Shown: positions 6,826 to 17,742, counted from the stretch's first letter. The stretch: DNA of 64,000 nucleotides from CAYMZZ01 sp044463125 (GCA_044463125.1 JBIQMS010000015.1:1-64000), one strand, 5' to 3'. Notes: generated by a model from the letters alone, not told the origin. Translations and numbers: made by a program.

Positions 6826-9800
6826 ATGTCTTCTACAAAACTGAACTCAAGAGTGGATTTCGGAAAGATCAAGCACCTCGCTGAAACTCCCGACCTTCTT
6901 GAAGTACAAATCCAGTCTTTCAAAGAGTTTTTCCAGTTAGAAACCACCCCGGACAAACGTAATATCGAAGGCCTGTTCCGGGTATTTAAAGACAACTTCC
7001 CGATCACCGACACAAGAAACATCTTCGTGCTCGAGTTCCTGGATTATTTTATCGATCCGCCCCGCTACACCATCGATGAGTGTATGGAGCGCGGACTTAC
7101 ATATGCCGTTCCCCTGAAAGCCAAACTGCGCCTTAGTTGTAATGATGAGGAGCACGTGGACTTTCAGACTATTGTGCAGGACGTGTTCCTGGGCAATATT
7201 CCCTACATGACTCCCCGCGGTACATTTGTGATCAACGGCGCCGAGCGCGTAGTGGTATCACAACTGCACCGTTCACCCGGTGTATTCTTTGGCCAGTCGG
7301 TTCACCCCAACGGCACCAAGATCTATTCCGCCCGTGTTATTCCTTTCAAAGGAGCATGGATGGAATTTGCCACGGATATCAACAATGTGATGTATGCTTA
7401 CATCGACCGGAAGAAGAAGTTTCCGGTAACCACATTGCTGCGCTCTATCGGTTACGAAACCGATAAGGACATCCTGGAACTTTTCGGTATGGCCGATGAG
7501 NNNNNNNNNNGAATGTGGATAAGAAAGAATTGCAGAAGCACGTGGGCAAGCGCCTCGCCGCCCGTGTACTCCGCACCTGGGTAGAAGATTTTGTGGATGA
7601 AGATACCGGTGAAGTAGTATCCATCGAAAGGAACGAGATTGTGATGGAGCGCGATACAGTACTGGATGAAGAAGCGATTGAGACAATCGTGGACATGGAT
7701 GTGAAGAGCGTATTCATTCAGCGCGATGATGTGGGTGGTGACTATGCTATCATCTACAATACCCTGAACAAGGATACCTCCAACAGCGAACTGGAAGCGG
7801 TTCAATTCATCTATCGCCAGTTGCGTGGTGCCGATGCGCCGGATAACGAAACCGCCCGCGGTATCATCGACAAGCTTTTCTTCTCCGACAAGCGCTATGA
7901 TCTCGGTGAAGTAGGTCGCTACAAGATCAACCGCAAGCTGAACCTGGATGCACCGCTGGATCAGAAAACACTGACCCGCGAAGACATCATCCTGATCATT
8001 AAATACCTCGTACGCCTCACCAACGGTAAGGCGGAGATTGACGATATTGATCACCTGAGCAACCGTCGTGTACGTACCGTGGGTGAGCAGCTCTACGCGC
8101 AGTTTGGCGTAGGTCTGGCACGTATGGCCCGTACCATTCGTGAGCGTATGAATGTACGCGACAACGAAGTATTTACTCCGGTTGACCTGATCAACGCACG
8201 TACACTTTCTTCTGTGATCAATTCCTTCTTTGGAACATCGCAGCTGTCGCAGTTCCTCGATCAAACCAACCCGCTTTCGGAAATCACGCACAAGCGTCGT
8301 ATCTCCGCACTCGGACCAGGTGGTTTGAGCCGCGAGCGCGCCGGTTTCGAAGTACGTGACGTACACTACTCGCACTATGGCCGTTTGTGTACCATTGAAA
8401 CACCCGAAGGTCCCAACATCGGTTTGATCTCCACACTTTGTGTGCACGCCAAGATCAACGATATGGGCTTTATTGAAACCCCTTATCGCAAAGTGGCGGA
8501 AGGCAAGGTGAACATGAAAGAGCTCGAATACCTGAGCGCTGAAGAAGAAGATAATGCCAAGATCGCCCAGGCCAACACACCTGTAGATGACAAGGGCCAT
8601 TTTGTGGATGAAAAAATTGTGAGCCGCGAAACAGGCGACTTCCCCATCCTCGACAGAACAGAAGTGGAGTTTATGGATGTGGCACCCAACCAGATTGTGG
8701 GACTGAGTGCCTCGCTGATTCCCTTCCTGGAGCATGATGATGCCAACCGTGCCCTGATGGGATCGAACATGCAACGCCAGGCGGTACCGCTGCTGCGTCC
8801 CGATGTGCCCATCGTTGGTACAGGTTTGGAAGGTAAAGCTGCCCGCGATGCGCGTATCCAGATTCACTCCGAAGGAAACGGGGTAGTGGAATTTGTAGAT
8901 GCCAACGAAATTCACGTTCGATACGACCGCGACGAAGCCGAGAAGCTGGTAAGCTTTGAGGAAGACCTGCGTGTATATAAGCTCACCAAGTTTATCAAAA
9001 CCAACCAGGAAACCTGTATCAACCTGAAACCCGCTGTTCGCAAAGGACAGAAGGTGAAGAAGGGCGATTTCCTGACCGAAGGTTATGCAACCCTCGATGG
9101 TGAACTGGCACTGGGTAAGAACCTGAAAGTGGCCTTCATGCCCTGGAAAGGTTACAACTTCGAGGATGCCATCGTAATCAGCGAACGCGTGGTGAAAGAA
9201 GATATGTTTACTTCGGTTCACATCTCCGAATATGAACTGGAAGTGCGCGATACCAAACTGGGTGAGGAAGAACTGACGCCGGATATTCCGAACGTAAGTG
9301 AAGAAGCCACCAAGGACCTCGACGAGAACGGTATCATCCGTATCGGCGCCAACATCAAGGAAGGCGATATCCTTATTGGTAAGATTACGCCCAAAGGCGA
9401 ATCAGACCCCACTCCGGAAGAGAAGCTGCTGCGCGCCATCTTCGGCGACAAAGCCGGTGATGCGAAAGACGCTTCGCTGAAAGCCCCCAATGGTGTGGAA
9501 GGTATCGTGATCGGTAAAAAACTTTTCCAACGCGCCAAGAAAGACAAGAACGCGAAAGTGCGTGAGAAAGCGGCGATTGAAAAACTGGAAAAGATCCACG
9601 AGAAAAATGAAGCAGACCTGAAAGAAGTATTGCTGGAAAAACTGACTACCCTCCTGAAAGATCATGTATCATCCGGCGTTAGCAACAACTTCGGTGAAGT
9701 ACAGATTGGCAAGGGCGCGAAGTTTACCGCGAAGAACCTCTCAGGCCTGGATTATCAGAATATCAACCCGCTGGGCTGGACCGGCGATGCCAAAGTGGAC

Positions 9801-10637
9801 GACCAGGTGAATATTCTGCTGCACAACTTTAATATCAAGTACAACGAAGAGCTGGGACGATACAAGCGCGAAAAATTCAACATCTCTATTGGTGATGAAT
9901 TGCCCGCTGGTGTATTGAAACTGGCGAAAGTGTACCTGGCCGTGAAGCGTAAGTTGAAAGTGGGTGATAAGATGGCCGGTCGCCACGGTAACAAAGGTAT
10001 CGTTGCCAAAATCGTTCGTGCAGAGGATATGCCCTTCCTGGAAGATGGCACACCGGTGGATGTGGTATTGAACCCGCTGGGTGTACCAAGCCGGATGAAC
10101 CTGGGTCAGATTTACGAAACCGTACTGGGCTGGGCCGGACAAAAACTGGGACTGCGTTTTGCAACCCCGATCTTCGACGGTGCTACTACCGAAGAGATTG
10201 AAGAGTATTGCAACCAGGCAGGACTGCCCAAGTTTGGTCACACCTACCTCTATGATGGTGAAACCGGCGAACGCTTCCACCAGAAAGCCACTGTGGGTAT
10301 CATCTATATTATCAAGCTGCACCACATGGTCGACGATAAGATGCACGCGCGTTCTATCGGACCCTACAGTCTCATTACCCAACAACCGCTGGGTGGTAAG
10401 GCACAGTTCGGTGGTCAGCGTTTTGGTGAAATGGAAGTGTGGGCACTGGAAGCCTATGGCGCCTCCAACATCCTGCAGGAACTGCTCACCATCAAGTCGG
10501 ATGATATCATCGGCCGAGCCAAGACCTACGAGGCAATTGTTAAAGGCGACAACGTTCCAAGAGCCGGCATCCCCGAATCGTTCAATGTACTGGTACATGA
10601 ATTGAGGGGACTGGGATTGGATCTGAAGTTTGAATAA
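6826..10637 (+). CDS. rpoB: DNA-directed RNA polymerase subunit beta (interrupted by an assembly gap)
   Basis: RpoB forms one side of the RNA polymerase active-site cleft. Both parts are clear. The first begins MSSTKLNSRVDFGKI and reaches LELFGMADE, where ten Ns follow. The second resumes with NVDKKELQKHVGKRLAARVL in another reading frame. The frame change comes from the arbitrary length of the N run: replacing it by 2 nt (or 2 plus a multiple of 3) joins the frames into about 1267 residues, normal for Bacteroidota. The rifampicin region is intact and keeps wild-type residues (SQLSQFLDQTNPLSEITHKR and ISALGPGG). Later motifs include GDKMAGRHGNKGIVAK. It is not a pseudogene. rpoC follows after about 100 nt containing an inverted repeat. 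Confidence 0.96.
7501..7510. other. Run of ten Ns: assembly gap inside rpoB
   Basis: This is a placeholder gap, not biological sequence. The flanking codons (GAT GAG before; third base G, then AAT GTG GAT after) suggest that only about two bases of one codon, probably Val, are missing. Confidence 0.95.
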
Positions 10638-10697
10638 CGTGAATCGTGAGTCGTGAGGCGTGAGTAATTCACGTCTCACGATTCACGTCTCACGGTC
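10638..10697. repeat. CACGATTCACGTCTCACG inverted repeat between rpoB and rpoC
   Basis: CGTGAATCGTGAG at 10638-10650 pairs exactly with 10675-10687, and further CGTGAG/CTCACG words extend the stem imperfectly. It begins a few bases after the rpoB stop, inside what should be one operon, so it must allow read-through or be spanned by another promoter. Confidence 0.8.
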
Positions 10698-10741
10698 ACG
10701 AATCGCAACATCATTAAAAAGCAAGAAACTCTCTACACAAT

Positions 10742-13700
10742 ATGGCTATCAAAAAAGACAATCGTCCCAGAGCGGCTTTTTCAAAAATCACCATCGGTCT
10801 GGCATCTCCGGATACTATTCTGGAGCGCAGCTATGGCGAAGTGTTGAAGCCCGAAACGATTAACTACCGAACCTACAAGCCAGAGCGCGATGGTTTGTTT
10901 TGCGAGCGCATCTTCGGTCCTGTGAAGGACTATGAGTGCGCCTGCGGCAAGTACAAACGCATTCGCTATAAAGGAATCGTGTGCGACCGTTGTGGTGTGG
11001 AAGTAACCGAGAAGAAAGTACGTCGCGAAAGAATGGGCCATATCAAGCTGGTTGTACCGGTGGTGCATATCTGGTATTTCAAATCACTGCCCAACAAAAT
11101 CGGCTACCTGCTTGGCGTAAGCTCCAAGAAGCTGGAAAGCATCATCTATTACGAAAGATTTGTAGTAATTCAATCCGGTATCCGCGCCGACAAGGGCCAG
11201 AATCCCGGTGATTTGCTTACAGAGGAAGAATACCTCGATATCCTCGACGCATTGCCGAAGGATAACCAATACCTGCCCGACGATGATCCCAATAAGTTCA
11301 TCGCGAAGATGGGCGCTGAGGCGGTACACGATATGTTGCAACGTATCGACCTGGATCAGCTTTCTTTCGACCTGCGTAATGCCGCCGCTACCGAAACTTC
11401 GCAGCAGCGTAAGGCAGATGCCCTCAAGCGCCTGAGCGTGGTGGAAGCATTCCGTGAAGCCAATACCCGTATCACCAACCGCCCTGAGTGGATGGTGATG
11501 CAATATATTCCGGTAATTCCGCCGGAGCTGCGTCCGCTGGTTCCCCTGGATGGCGGTCGTTTCGCCTCTTCTGACCTCAATGATCTCTATCGCCGTGTTA
11601 TCATTCGCAACAACCGTTTGAAGCGCTTGTTGGAGATTAAGGCGCCGGAAGTGATCCTGCGTAACGAAAAGCGTATGCTGCAGGAAGCGATCGACTCCCT
11701 GTTTGATAACAGCCGGAAATCGAATGCCGTTAAAGCAGAAGGTGGCCGTGCCCTGAAATCACTCTCGGATGTGTTGAAAGGCAAGCAGGGACGTTTCCGT
11801 CAAAACCTGCTGGGTAAGCGTGTTGACTATTCCGGTCGTTCGGTAATTGTAGTAGGTCCCGAGCTGAAACTGCATGAGTGCGGTTTGCCGAAAGATATGG
11901 CGGCTGAACTTTTCAAACCTTTCATTATCCGCAAACTCATTGAGCGCGGTATCGTGAAAACGGTGAAGTCGGCCCGCAAACTGGTAGACAAGAAGGAAGC
12001 CGTAGTTTGGGATATCCTCGAAAATATCCTGAAAGGTCATCCGGTGATGCTCAACCGTGCCCCGACGCTGCACCGTCTTTCTATCCAGGCCTTCCAGCCC
12101 AAGCTGATTGAAGGTAAAGCGATTCAATTGCACCCCCTGGTAACCACGGCCTTCAACGCCGACTTCGATGGTGACCAGATGGCGGTACACGTGCCTCTGA
12201 GCAACGCGGCCGTTCTGGAAGCGCAATTGCTGATGCTCGCATCGCACAACATTCTGAACCCACAAAACGGGCAGCCCATCACCCTTCCTTCACAGGACAT
12301 GGTACTGGGTCTGTATTATATTTCCAAAGTTCGCAAGTCAACCGAAGAATATAAGGTAAAAGGTGAAGGCAAAGCCTTCTATTCTACCGAAGAAGTGATC
12401 ATCGCTTACAATGAGCGTAAGGTTGACCTGCACGCCTCTATAAAAGTGAAGGCGAATATCCGCAATGCGGATGGTTTGCTGGAACACAAGCTGATTGAAA
12501 CCACGGTAGGCCGTGTGATCTTCAACCAGTTTGTACCCGCTGAAGTGGGCTTTGTAAACGCGCTGCTCACCAAGAAGAACCTGCGTGATATCATTGGCGA
12601 CATTGTTGAAATCACCAATGTACCCAAGACCGCCAAGTTCCTCGACGATATCAAGCAGCTTGGATTCCGCACCGCTTACCAGGGTGGCTTGTCGTTCAGC
12701 ATCAATGACCTCAAGATCCCAGAGATCAAGGCTCAGTTGCTGGAGAATGCCAAGGGAGAAGTGGATGAAGTGTGGGATAACTACAATATGGGTCTGATCA
12801 CCAACAACGAGCGCTATAACCAGATAGTGGATATCTGGAGCCGGGTGGATACCCGACTCACAGAAACCCTGATTCGTGAACTCAGTTCCGATAACCAGGG
12901 CTTCAACTCCGTGTATATGATGCTCGATTCCGGTGCCCGTGGTTCCAAGCAGCAGATCAAGCAGCTTGCTGGTATCAGGGGTCTGATGGCCAAGCCACGT
13001 AAGTCGGGCTCTACCGGTTCAGAGATCATCGAAAACCCGATCCTCTCCAACTTCAAAGGCGGATTGAACGTATTGGATTACTTTATCTCCACCCACGGTG
13101 CCCGTAAGGGTCTGGCCGATACCGCCCTTAAGACGGCGGATGCCGGTTACCTGACCCGTCGTTTGGTTGACGTAGCCCAGGATGTGGTGATTACTGAAGA
13201 AGATTGCGGCACCCTGCGTGGTATCGCTACTTCGGCATTGAAAGATAATGAAGACATCATCGAGCCGCTGGCCGACCGTATTGAAGGTCGTACTTCGCTG
13301 CACGATGTTTATAACCCGATCAATGAAGAGCTTATCGCTGCAGCGGGCGAAGAAATCACTGCCGCTGTTGCCCGCAAGATTGAAGATGCAGGCATTGAAA
13401 CGGTGGAGATTCGCTCGGTATTGACCTGCGAAAGCCGTCGCGGTTGCTGTGTGAAATGCTATGGCAAGAACCTCGCATCGGGCATCCTGGCACAGAAAGG
13501 TGATGCTGTTGGCATCATCGCTGCCCAGTCTATCGGTGAACCGGGTACACAGCTTACCCTCCGTACCTTCCACGTGGGTGGTGTGGCCGGATCCGCTTCG
13601 GTGGATTCCACATTGATCGCGAAGTTTGATGGTACCATCCAGTTCGATGGTCTGCGTACTGTTACAACTGTGAATGGTGAAGGAGAAAAAATTCAGGTAG

Positions 13701-15034
13701 TTATTGGTCGTACCGGTGAGGTAAGGATCGTGGATACCAAGAACGATCGCCTGATGATCACCAACAATATTCCTTACGGTTCCACCCTGATGGTAAAAGA
13801 TGGCCAGCATATCAGCAAAGGCGATACCATCTGTACCTGGGATCCGTTCAACAACGTAATCGTTGCGGAAATTGATGGTGTGTTGAAATTTGAAAACGTT
13901 ATTGAAGGGGTTACTTACCGCGAAGAATCGGATGAGCAAACAGGTCACCGTGAGAAAGTGGTAATTGAAACCCGCGATAAGACCCGTATTCCTTCTATCG
14001 TGGTTGACGGTAAGGAAGCGAAATCGTATAACCTGCCTACCGGTAGCCATATCATGCTCGATGAGGGCGATGATGTGAAAGCCGGACAGGTACTGGTGAA
14101 GATCCCCCGTGTGTTGGGTAAGCTGCGCGATATCACCGGTGGTCTGCCCCGTGTTACCGAGCTCTTCGAAGCGCGTAATCCGAGCAACCCCGCTGTGGTT
14201 TCCGAGATCGATGGTGTGGTAACCATGGGATCCATCAAGCGTGGTAACCGCGAGATTGTGATCGAAGCCAAGGATGGCGTTACCAAGAAATACCTGGTGC
14301 CCCTGACCCGCCAGATCCTGGCTCAGGATGGCGACTTTGTGAAAGCCGGTTCGCCGCTTTCCGATGGCCAGATTTCACCGCAGGATATCCTCGCCATTCA
14401 GGGACCCTTCGCTGTACAGCAGTACGTAGTGAATGAGATCCAGGAAGTATATCGCTTACAGGGTGTAAAGATCAACGACAAGCACATTGAAGTGATAGTT
14501 CGCCAGATGATGCGTAAAGTGAATATTGTGGATCCGGGTGATACCAAATTCCTCGAAGACGATTCCGTGGATAAATTTGAATTCCTGGAAGAGAACGACT
14601 ATATCTTCGATAAGAAAGTGGTAACCGAAGCGGGAGATTCCACACGCATGCGTCCGGGCCAGATCGTAAGCCTGCGCGACCTTCGTGAGGAGAATTCCAT
14701 CCTCCGTCGTAACGACAAGGCGCTGGTAGAATTCCGCGACGCGAAGCCCGCCACATCGGCGCCCACATTGCTCGGTATCACCAAGGCATCACTGGGTGTA
14801 CAAAGCTGGATTTCGGCGGCCTCCTTCCAGGAAACCACCAAAGTGCTTTCGAGCGCGGCCATCCATGGCAAAGCCGACGAAATGCTGGGTCTGAAAGAAA
14901 ACGTGATCACAGGTCACCCGATCCCTGCAGGTACCGGCTTGCGCGAATTCGAAAACATGATCGTGGGCAGCAAAGAGGAATACGAACTGCTGCAAACTAC
15001 CCGCGAAGCCATGGCTTTTGATGAAGAAGAATAA
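10742..15034 (+). CDS. rpoC: DNA-directed RNA polymerase subunit beta'
   Basis: This 1430-residue catalytic subunit is complete. It has an N-terminal zinc finger (CACGKYKRIRYKGIVCDRCG, about 60-80) and a lid/rudder region ending in GRFRQNLLGKRVDYSGRS. The active-site Mg-binding loop is NADFDGD (472-478). A second zinc site begins at C896 (CESRRGCCVKC), and the trigger-loop region contains GEPGTQLTLRTFHVGG. The C-terminus is acidic (FDEEE). A strong hairpin terminator follows. Confidence 0.97.
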   Translation: MAIKKDNRPRAAFSKITIGLASPDTILERSYGEVLKPETINYRTYKPERDGLFCERIFGPVKDYECACGKYKRIRYKGIVCDRCGVEVTEKKVRRERMGHIKLVVPVVHIWYFKSLPNKIGYLLGVSSKKLESIIYYERFVVIQSGIRADKGQNPGDLLTEEEYLDILDALPKDNQYLPDDDPNKFIAKMGAEAVHDMLQRIDLDQLSFDLRNAAATETSQQRKADALKRLSVVEAFREANTRITNRPEWMVMQYIPVIPPELRPLVPLDGGRFASSDLNDLYRRVIIRNNRLKRLLEIKAPEVILRNEKRMLQEAIDSLFDNSRKSNAVKAEGGRALKSLSDVLKGKQGRFRQNLLGKRVDYSGRSVIVVGPELKLHECGLPKDMAAELFKPFIIRKLIERGIVKTVKSARKLVDKKEAVVWDILENILKGHPVMLNRAPTLHRLSIQAFQPKLIEGKAIQLHPLVTTAFNADFDGDQMAVHVPLSNAAVLEAQLLMLASHNILNPQNGQPITLPSQDMVLGLYYISKVRKSTEEYKVKGEGKAFYSTEEVIIAYNERKVDLHASIKVKANIRNADGLLEHKLIETTVGRVIFNQFVPAEVGFVNALLTKKNLRDIIGDIVEITNVPKTAKFLDDIKQLGFRTAYQGGLSFSINDLKIPEIKAQLLENAKGEVDEVWDNYNMGLITNNERYNQIVDIWSRVDTRLTETLIRELSSDNQGFNSVYMMLDSGARGSKQQIKQLAGIRGLMAKPRKSGSTGSEIIENPILSNFKGGLNVLDYFISTHGARKGLADTALKTADAGYLTRRLVDVAQDVVITEEDCGTLRGIATSALKDNEDIIEPLADRIEGRTSLHDVYNPINEELIAAAGEEITAAVARKIEDAGIETVEIRSVLTCESRRGCCVKCYGKNLASGILAQKGDAVGIIAAQSIGEPGTQLTLRTFHVGGVAGSASVDSTLIAKFDGTIQFDGLRTVTTVNGEGEKIQVVIGRTGEVRIVDTKNDRLMITNNIPYGSTLMVKDGQHISKGDTICTWDPFNNVIVAEIDGVLKFENVIEGVTYREESDEQTGHREKVVIETRDKTRIPSIVVDGKEAKSYNLPTGSHIMLDEGDDVKAGQVLVKIPRVLGKLRDITGGLPRVTELFEARNPSNPAVVSEIDGVVTMGSIKRGNREIVIEAKDGVTKKYLVPLTRQILAQDGDFVKAGSPLSDGQISPQDILAIQGPFAVQQYVVNEIQEVYRLQGVKINDKHIEVIVRQMMRKVNIVDPGDTKFLEDDSVDKFEFLEENDYIFDKKVVTEAGDSTRMRPGQIVSLRDLREENSILRRNDKALVEFRDAKPATSAPTLLGITKASLGVQSWISAASFQETTKVLSSAAIHGKADEMLGLKENVITGHPIPAGTGLREFENMIVGSKEEYELLQTTREAMAFDEEE

Positions 15035-15056
15035 TTCGAAAGATTAATACACATTA

Positions 15057-15084
15057 AAGGAGTGGGTAAACCCACTCCTTTTTA
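15057..15084 (+). terminator. Rho-independent terminator after rpoC
   Basis: AAGGAGTGGG and CCCACTCCTT form a 10-bp stem with loop TAAA followed by a T-rich tail, 22 nt after the rpoC stop. It ends the rpoBC transcript. Confidence 0.9.
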
Positions 15085-15179
15085 TATTGTGCGATATCTG
15101 TTAAGGGATTCCTAAAGATTCGTCTAATAGCGATGATCCCTCAGTTCAACCATTAACTTGTAAAAAAAACGAGCAAAGA

Positions 15180-15776
15180 ATGAAAAATGCATTGCTGATA
15201 TGGAATGTGCTGCTAACACTATTGACCGGTTATTTATTGTTCCAACAATTTGGCGGATCCGGTAAAAAACAAACCGCCGCCAATGCCGTCAGCTCCACGG
15301 AAGGGCAGGCTTTCCGGATTGCTTATTTTGAAATGGATTCCATCGAAAATAATTTCGACAAAGTGAAGGACGTGAAGAAGGAAATAGCAGATAAGGATGC
15401 TTATTACAATACTGAACTCGCCAAACTGGAAGCCCGGCTGAACCGTAAGAAGCAAAGCTACCAACAGCAAAGCTCCACTATGACCGAGCAGGATTACAAC
15501 AATGCCATGATCGATCTGCAAAGGCTGGAAAAGACACTGGCCGGCGAAAAGCAATTGCTCGATAACGATTATCAGGACTTCATCTTCCGCCGCAACCTGG
15601 CCGTAAGAAAAGAAATTGAAGATTATATAGCGAAGTATAACCAGGACAAAGGCTATAGCTACGTGATCTCCTACGAACCCGGCCTCTTCTACTACCGGGA
15701 TACCCTCTACAATATCACTGCCGACCTGGTAAAGGGCCTGAACGAAACCTACAAGACCAATAAGGATAAGAAATGA
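15180..15776 (+). CDS. OmpH/Skp-family periplasmic chaperone-like protein
   Basis: This 198-residue protein begins with a hydrophobic signal or anchor segment (about 4-22). An IAYFEMDSIENNFDKVKDVKKEI motif then matches the start of the OmpH/Skp domain, and a long charged coiled coil follows (about 60-130). Skp-like proteins hold unfolded outer-membrane proteins in the periplasm. The LLTGYLLF segment has no obvious cleavage site, so it may stay membrane-anchored. It is monocistronic, after the rpoC terminator and before a 450-nt repeat-rich gap. Confidence 0.8.
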   Translation: MKNALLIWNVLLTLLTGYLLFQQFGGSGKKQTAANAVSSTEGQAFRIAYFEMDSIENNFDKVKDVKKEIADKDAYYNTELAKLEARLNRKKQSYQQQSSTMTEQDYNNAMIDLQRLEKTLAGEKQLLDNDYQDFIFRRNLAVRKEIEDYIAKYNQDKGYSYVISYEPGLFYYRDTLYNITADLVKGLNETYKTNKDKK

Positions 15777-15791
15777 GTTTGATGATGTGGG

Positions 15792-15856
15792 GTGAAAGTT
15801 GTAAGTTGAAAGTTGTAAGTTGTAAGTGGTAAGTAGGGAGTAGTAAGTGGGGAGGG
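15792..15856. repeat. GTAAGTTG/GAAAGTTG word repeat
   Basis: A run of degenerate 7-9-nt words (AAGTTGTAAGTTGAAAG and variants, drifting into GTAAGTGG and GTAAGTAGG) follows the OmpH-like gene. No inverted partner was seen nearby. With the next two repeats it fills much of the 15777-16227 gap, which shows no gene. Confidence 0.75.
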
Positions 15857-15925
15857 AATAGGAAGTTGGCAGCTGAAGGGAAAAGAGATGAATAGATGGT
15901 TGGGAATTGTGAAATAGGTTTCAGG

Positions 15926-16057
15926 AAAAAAATCTGCGAAAATCTGCGTAGGAATCTGCGCAAATCTGCGGGAAAGCCTCCTGAATCCTGAAGCTGTTTA
16001 AAGTGCTGAAGTATTTCCCGCGGATTTGCGCAGATTTTTTCGCAGATGAGCGCAGAT
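15926..16057. repeat. AATCTGCG inverted repeat
   Basis: Four forward AATCTGCG words (15926-15970) are mirrored by CGCAGATT words (16014-16057). The best arms, 15953-15975 and 16014-16036, match at 22 of 23 bases around a 38-nt loop. Confidence 0.85.
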
Positions 16058-16180
16058 AAATGACTGCTGTAAAACTGTCAACTTTTTTTGGGAAATCACA
16101 GAGGAATAGGGAGTAGGTAAGTATCAACCATGTAGGGTCAGGATTCCAGCAATCACTTGCTACTTTTAAACTGCTGAATA

Positions 16181-16214
16181 CCACAAATCCACAAATAAAC
16201 GAATCAACGAATTA
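16181..16214. repeat. CCACAAATCCACAAATAAACGAATCAACGAAT word repeat, single arm
   Basis: Two word types stutter here: CCACAAAT twice, then CGAATCAACGAAT. It ends 13 nt before the amino-acid permease start. No inverted partner is visible in the window. Confidence 0.6.
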
Positions 16215-16227
16215 ATCCCTTCGCTTC

Positions 16228-17718
16228 ATGCAGGAAGAAACATCATTCAAGCGCTCCCTCGGATTGGTGGATGCCACCATGATCGTTGCCGGCTCCATGA
16301 TTGGGTCCGGTATTTTTATTGTCAGCGCCGACATGTCGCGTAGCGTAGGTTCTGGCTCCTGGCTTATATTGCTATGGGTTTTGACCGGCGTAATGACGGT
16401 TTTTGCGGCCATCAGCTACGGTGAGCTATCCTCGATGTTTCCCAAGGCCGGTGGGCAATATGTATTTCTAAAAGAAGCCTACAATCCCTTAACAGGATTC
16501 TTATATGGCTGGAGTTTTTTCTCCGTTATACAAACAGGTACCATTGCCGCTGTGGGTGTGGCTTTCAGCAAGTTTGCGGGGCACTTTATTCCCGCGCTGC
16601 AGATGACAGAGAATAATGTGTTGATGGATATCGGGGGGTGGCTCAAGATTTATCCGGCACAGTTGGTATCCATTGCCCTGATCGTTGTACTTACATGGAT
16701 CAATACCAGGGGCGTGAAGGAAGGTAAAGCCATTCAAACCTTTTTCACCAGCGTAAAGATTCTGTCCCTCGCGGCTTTGATCATTTTTGGATTAATCCTG
16801 GCTGCGGATTCCGATATCTGGTCGGCCAATTTTGCTAACGGATTTGACCTGAGTAGTACCCAGGCAGTTCGTGATACAGACGGTTCCCTAACTGGCTGGT
16901 CACTTTTTGAATCACCACTTACCACAGTTTTGGCGATTGGAATTATATCCTCGGCAATGGTGGGATCGGTATTCAGCTCGGTAGCTTGGGAAAACGTGAC
17001 TTTCATTGCTGGTGAAATTAAGAATCCCCAGCGCAATGTGGGCCTTAGCTTGTTCCTGGGGACATTGATAGTTACAGTAATCTATATCCTCACCAATATC
17101 ATGTATGTAGCAGTGTTGCCTATTACTCCTGAAGCCATGGAGGGTTCGGTAGCATATGCACCATCATCTGCCAGCATCGCTTTTGCGCCAGAAGACAGGG
17201 TAGGCACAGCCGTTTCGGGCGAAATATTTGGTAGTTATGGGGCGGTAATTATCGCCATAATGATCATGATTTCCACTTTTGGCTGTAATAATGGTTTGAT
17301 ATTAACTGGTGCGCGGCTTTGTTATACCATGGCCAAGGATCGGCTCTTTCTGCCAAAGGCCGGAATCCTGAACAAGAACGCGGTACCGGGTTGGGCTTTG
17401 TGGGCACAATGTATTTGGGCCAGCGTTTTGTGCCTGAGTGGTAAGTATGGTCTCCTCCTCGATTATGTTGTATTCATCACGCTCATTTTCTATATCCTCA
17501 CTATTTGGGGAATCTTCAGGCTTCGTAAATCGCGGCCCAATGCGGAGCGCCCTTACAAAGCATTCGGTTACCCGGTGATCCCGGTAATCTATATGCTGAT
17601 GGCTGGAACCATGGCGCTGGGTTTGCTTTATATCAAATGGCAAACATCTTTGCTGGGAATCCTGATTGTACTGTTGGGTATACCACTTTACTATGTAGCT
17701 CAGCGCAGAATGAAATAG
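16228..17718 (+). CDS. APC-family amino acid permease
   Basis: This 496-residue inner-membrane transporter has about 12-13 hydrophobic helices. The first helix carries the APC signature VAGSMIGSGIFIVSADM (about 18-34), whose glycine-rich break forms the substrate site. GCNNGLILTGARLCYTMAKD (about 352-371) is another conserved part. It resembles the LAT/AdiC-like branch, usually annotated amino acid permease. The substrate cannot be told from the sequence. It is convergent with the following DUF6498 gene. Confidence 0.88.
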   Translation: MQEETSFKRSLGLVDATMIVAGSMIGSGIFIVSADMSRSVGSGSWLILLWVLTGVMTVFAAISYGELSSMFPKAGGQYVFLKEAYNPLTGFLYGWSFFSVIQTGTIAAVGVAFSKFAGHFIPALQMTENNVLMDIGGWLKIYPAQLVSIALIVVLTWINTRGVKEGKAIQTFFTSVKILSLAALIIFGLILAADSDIWSANFANGFDLSSTQAVRDTDGSLTGWSLFESPLTTVLAIGIISSAMVGSVFSSVAWENVTFIAGEIKNPQRNVGLSLFLGTLIVTVIYILTNIMYVAVLPITPEAMEGSVAYAPSSASIAFAPEDRVGTAVSGEIFGSYGAVIIAIMIMISTFGCNNGLILTGARLCYTMAKDRLFLPKAGILNKNAVPGWALWAQCIWASVLCLSGKYGLLLDYVVFITLIFYILTIWGIFRLRKSRPNAERPYKAFGYPVIPVIYMLMAGTMALGLLYIKWQTSLLGILIVLLGIPLYYVAQRRMK

Positions 17719-17742
17719 AATGTGTTATGCATTCTTTTTTTC
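17718..17742. terminator. Short hairpin between convergent genes
   Basis: GAATG-TGTTATG-CATTC followed by seven Ts overlaps the end of both the permease and the reverse-strand DUF6498 gene. The stem is only 5 bp, so it is a weak candidate terminator. Confidence 0.35.

Noticed and set aside
7452..9221. Long reverse-strand open frame of 589 codons across rpoB
   Set aside because: It is the antisense shadow of rpoB, crosses the N gap, and its protein has no domain-like pattern. The forward frame is unmistakable RpoB.
6826..10637. rpoB as a frameshifted pseudogene
   Set aside because: The shift coincides with an N run of arbitrary length. Both halves are highly conserved and essential.
13019..14050. 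Reverse-strand open frame inside rpoC
   Set aside because: It lies entirely opposite a conserved part of rpoC and reflects codon bias of the real gene.
15792..16057. Possible CRISPR array
   Set aside because: Repeated words here are 7-10 nt, degenerate and partly inverted. There are no regular repeats of 24-37 nt, no unique spacers and no cas genes.
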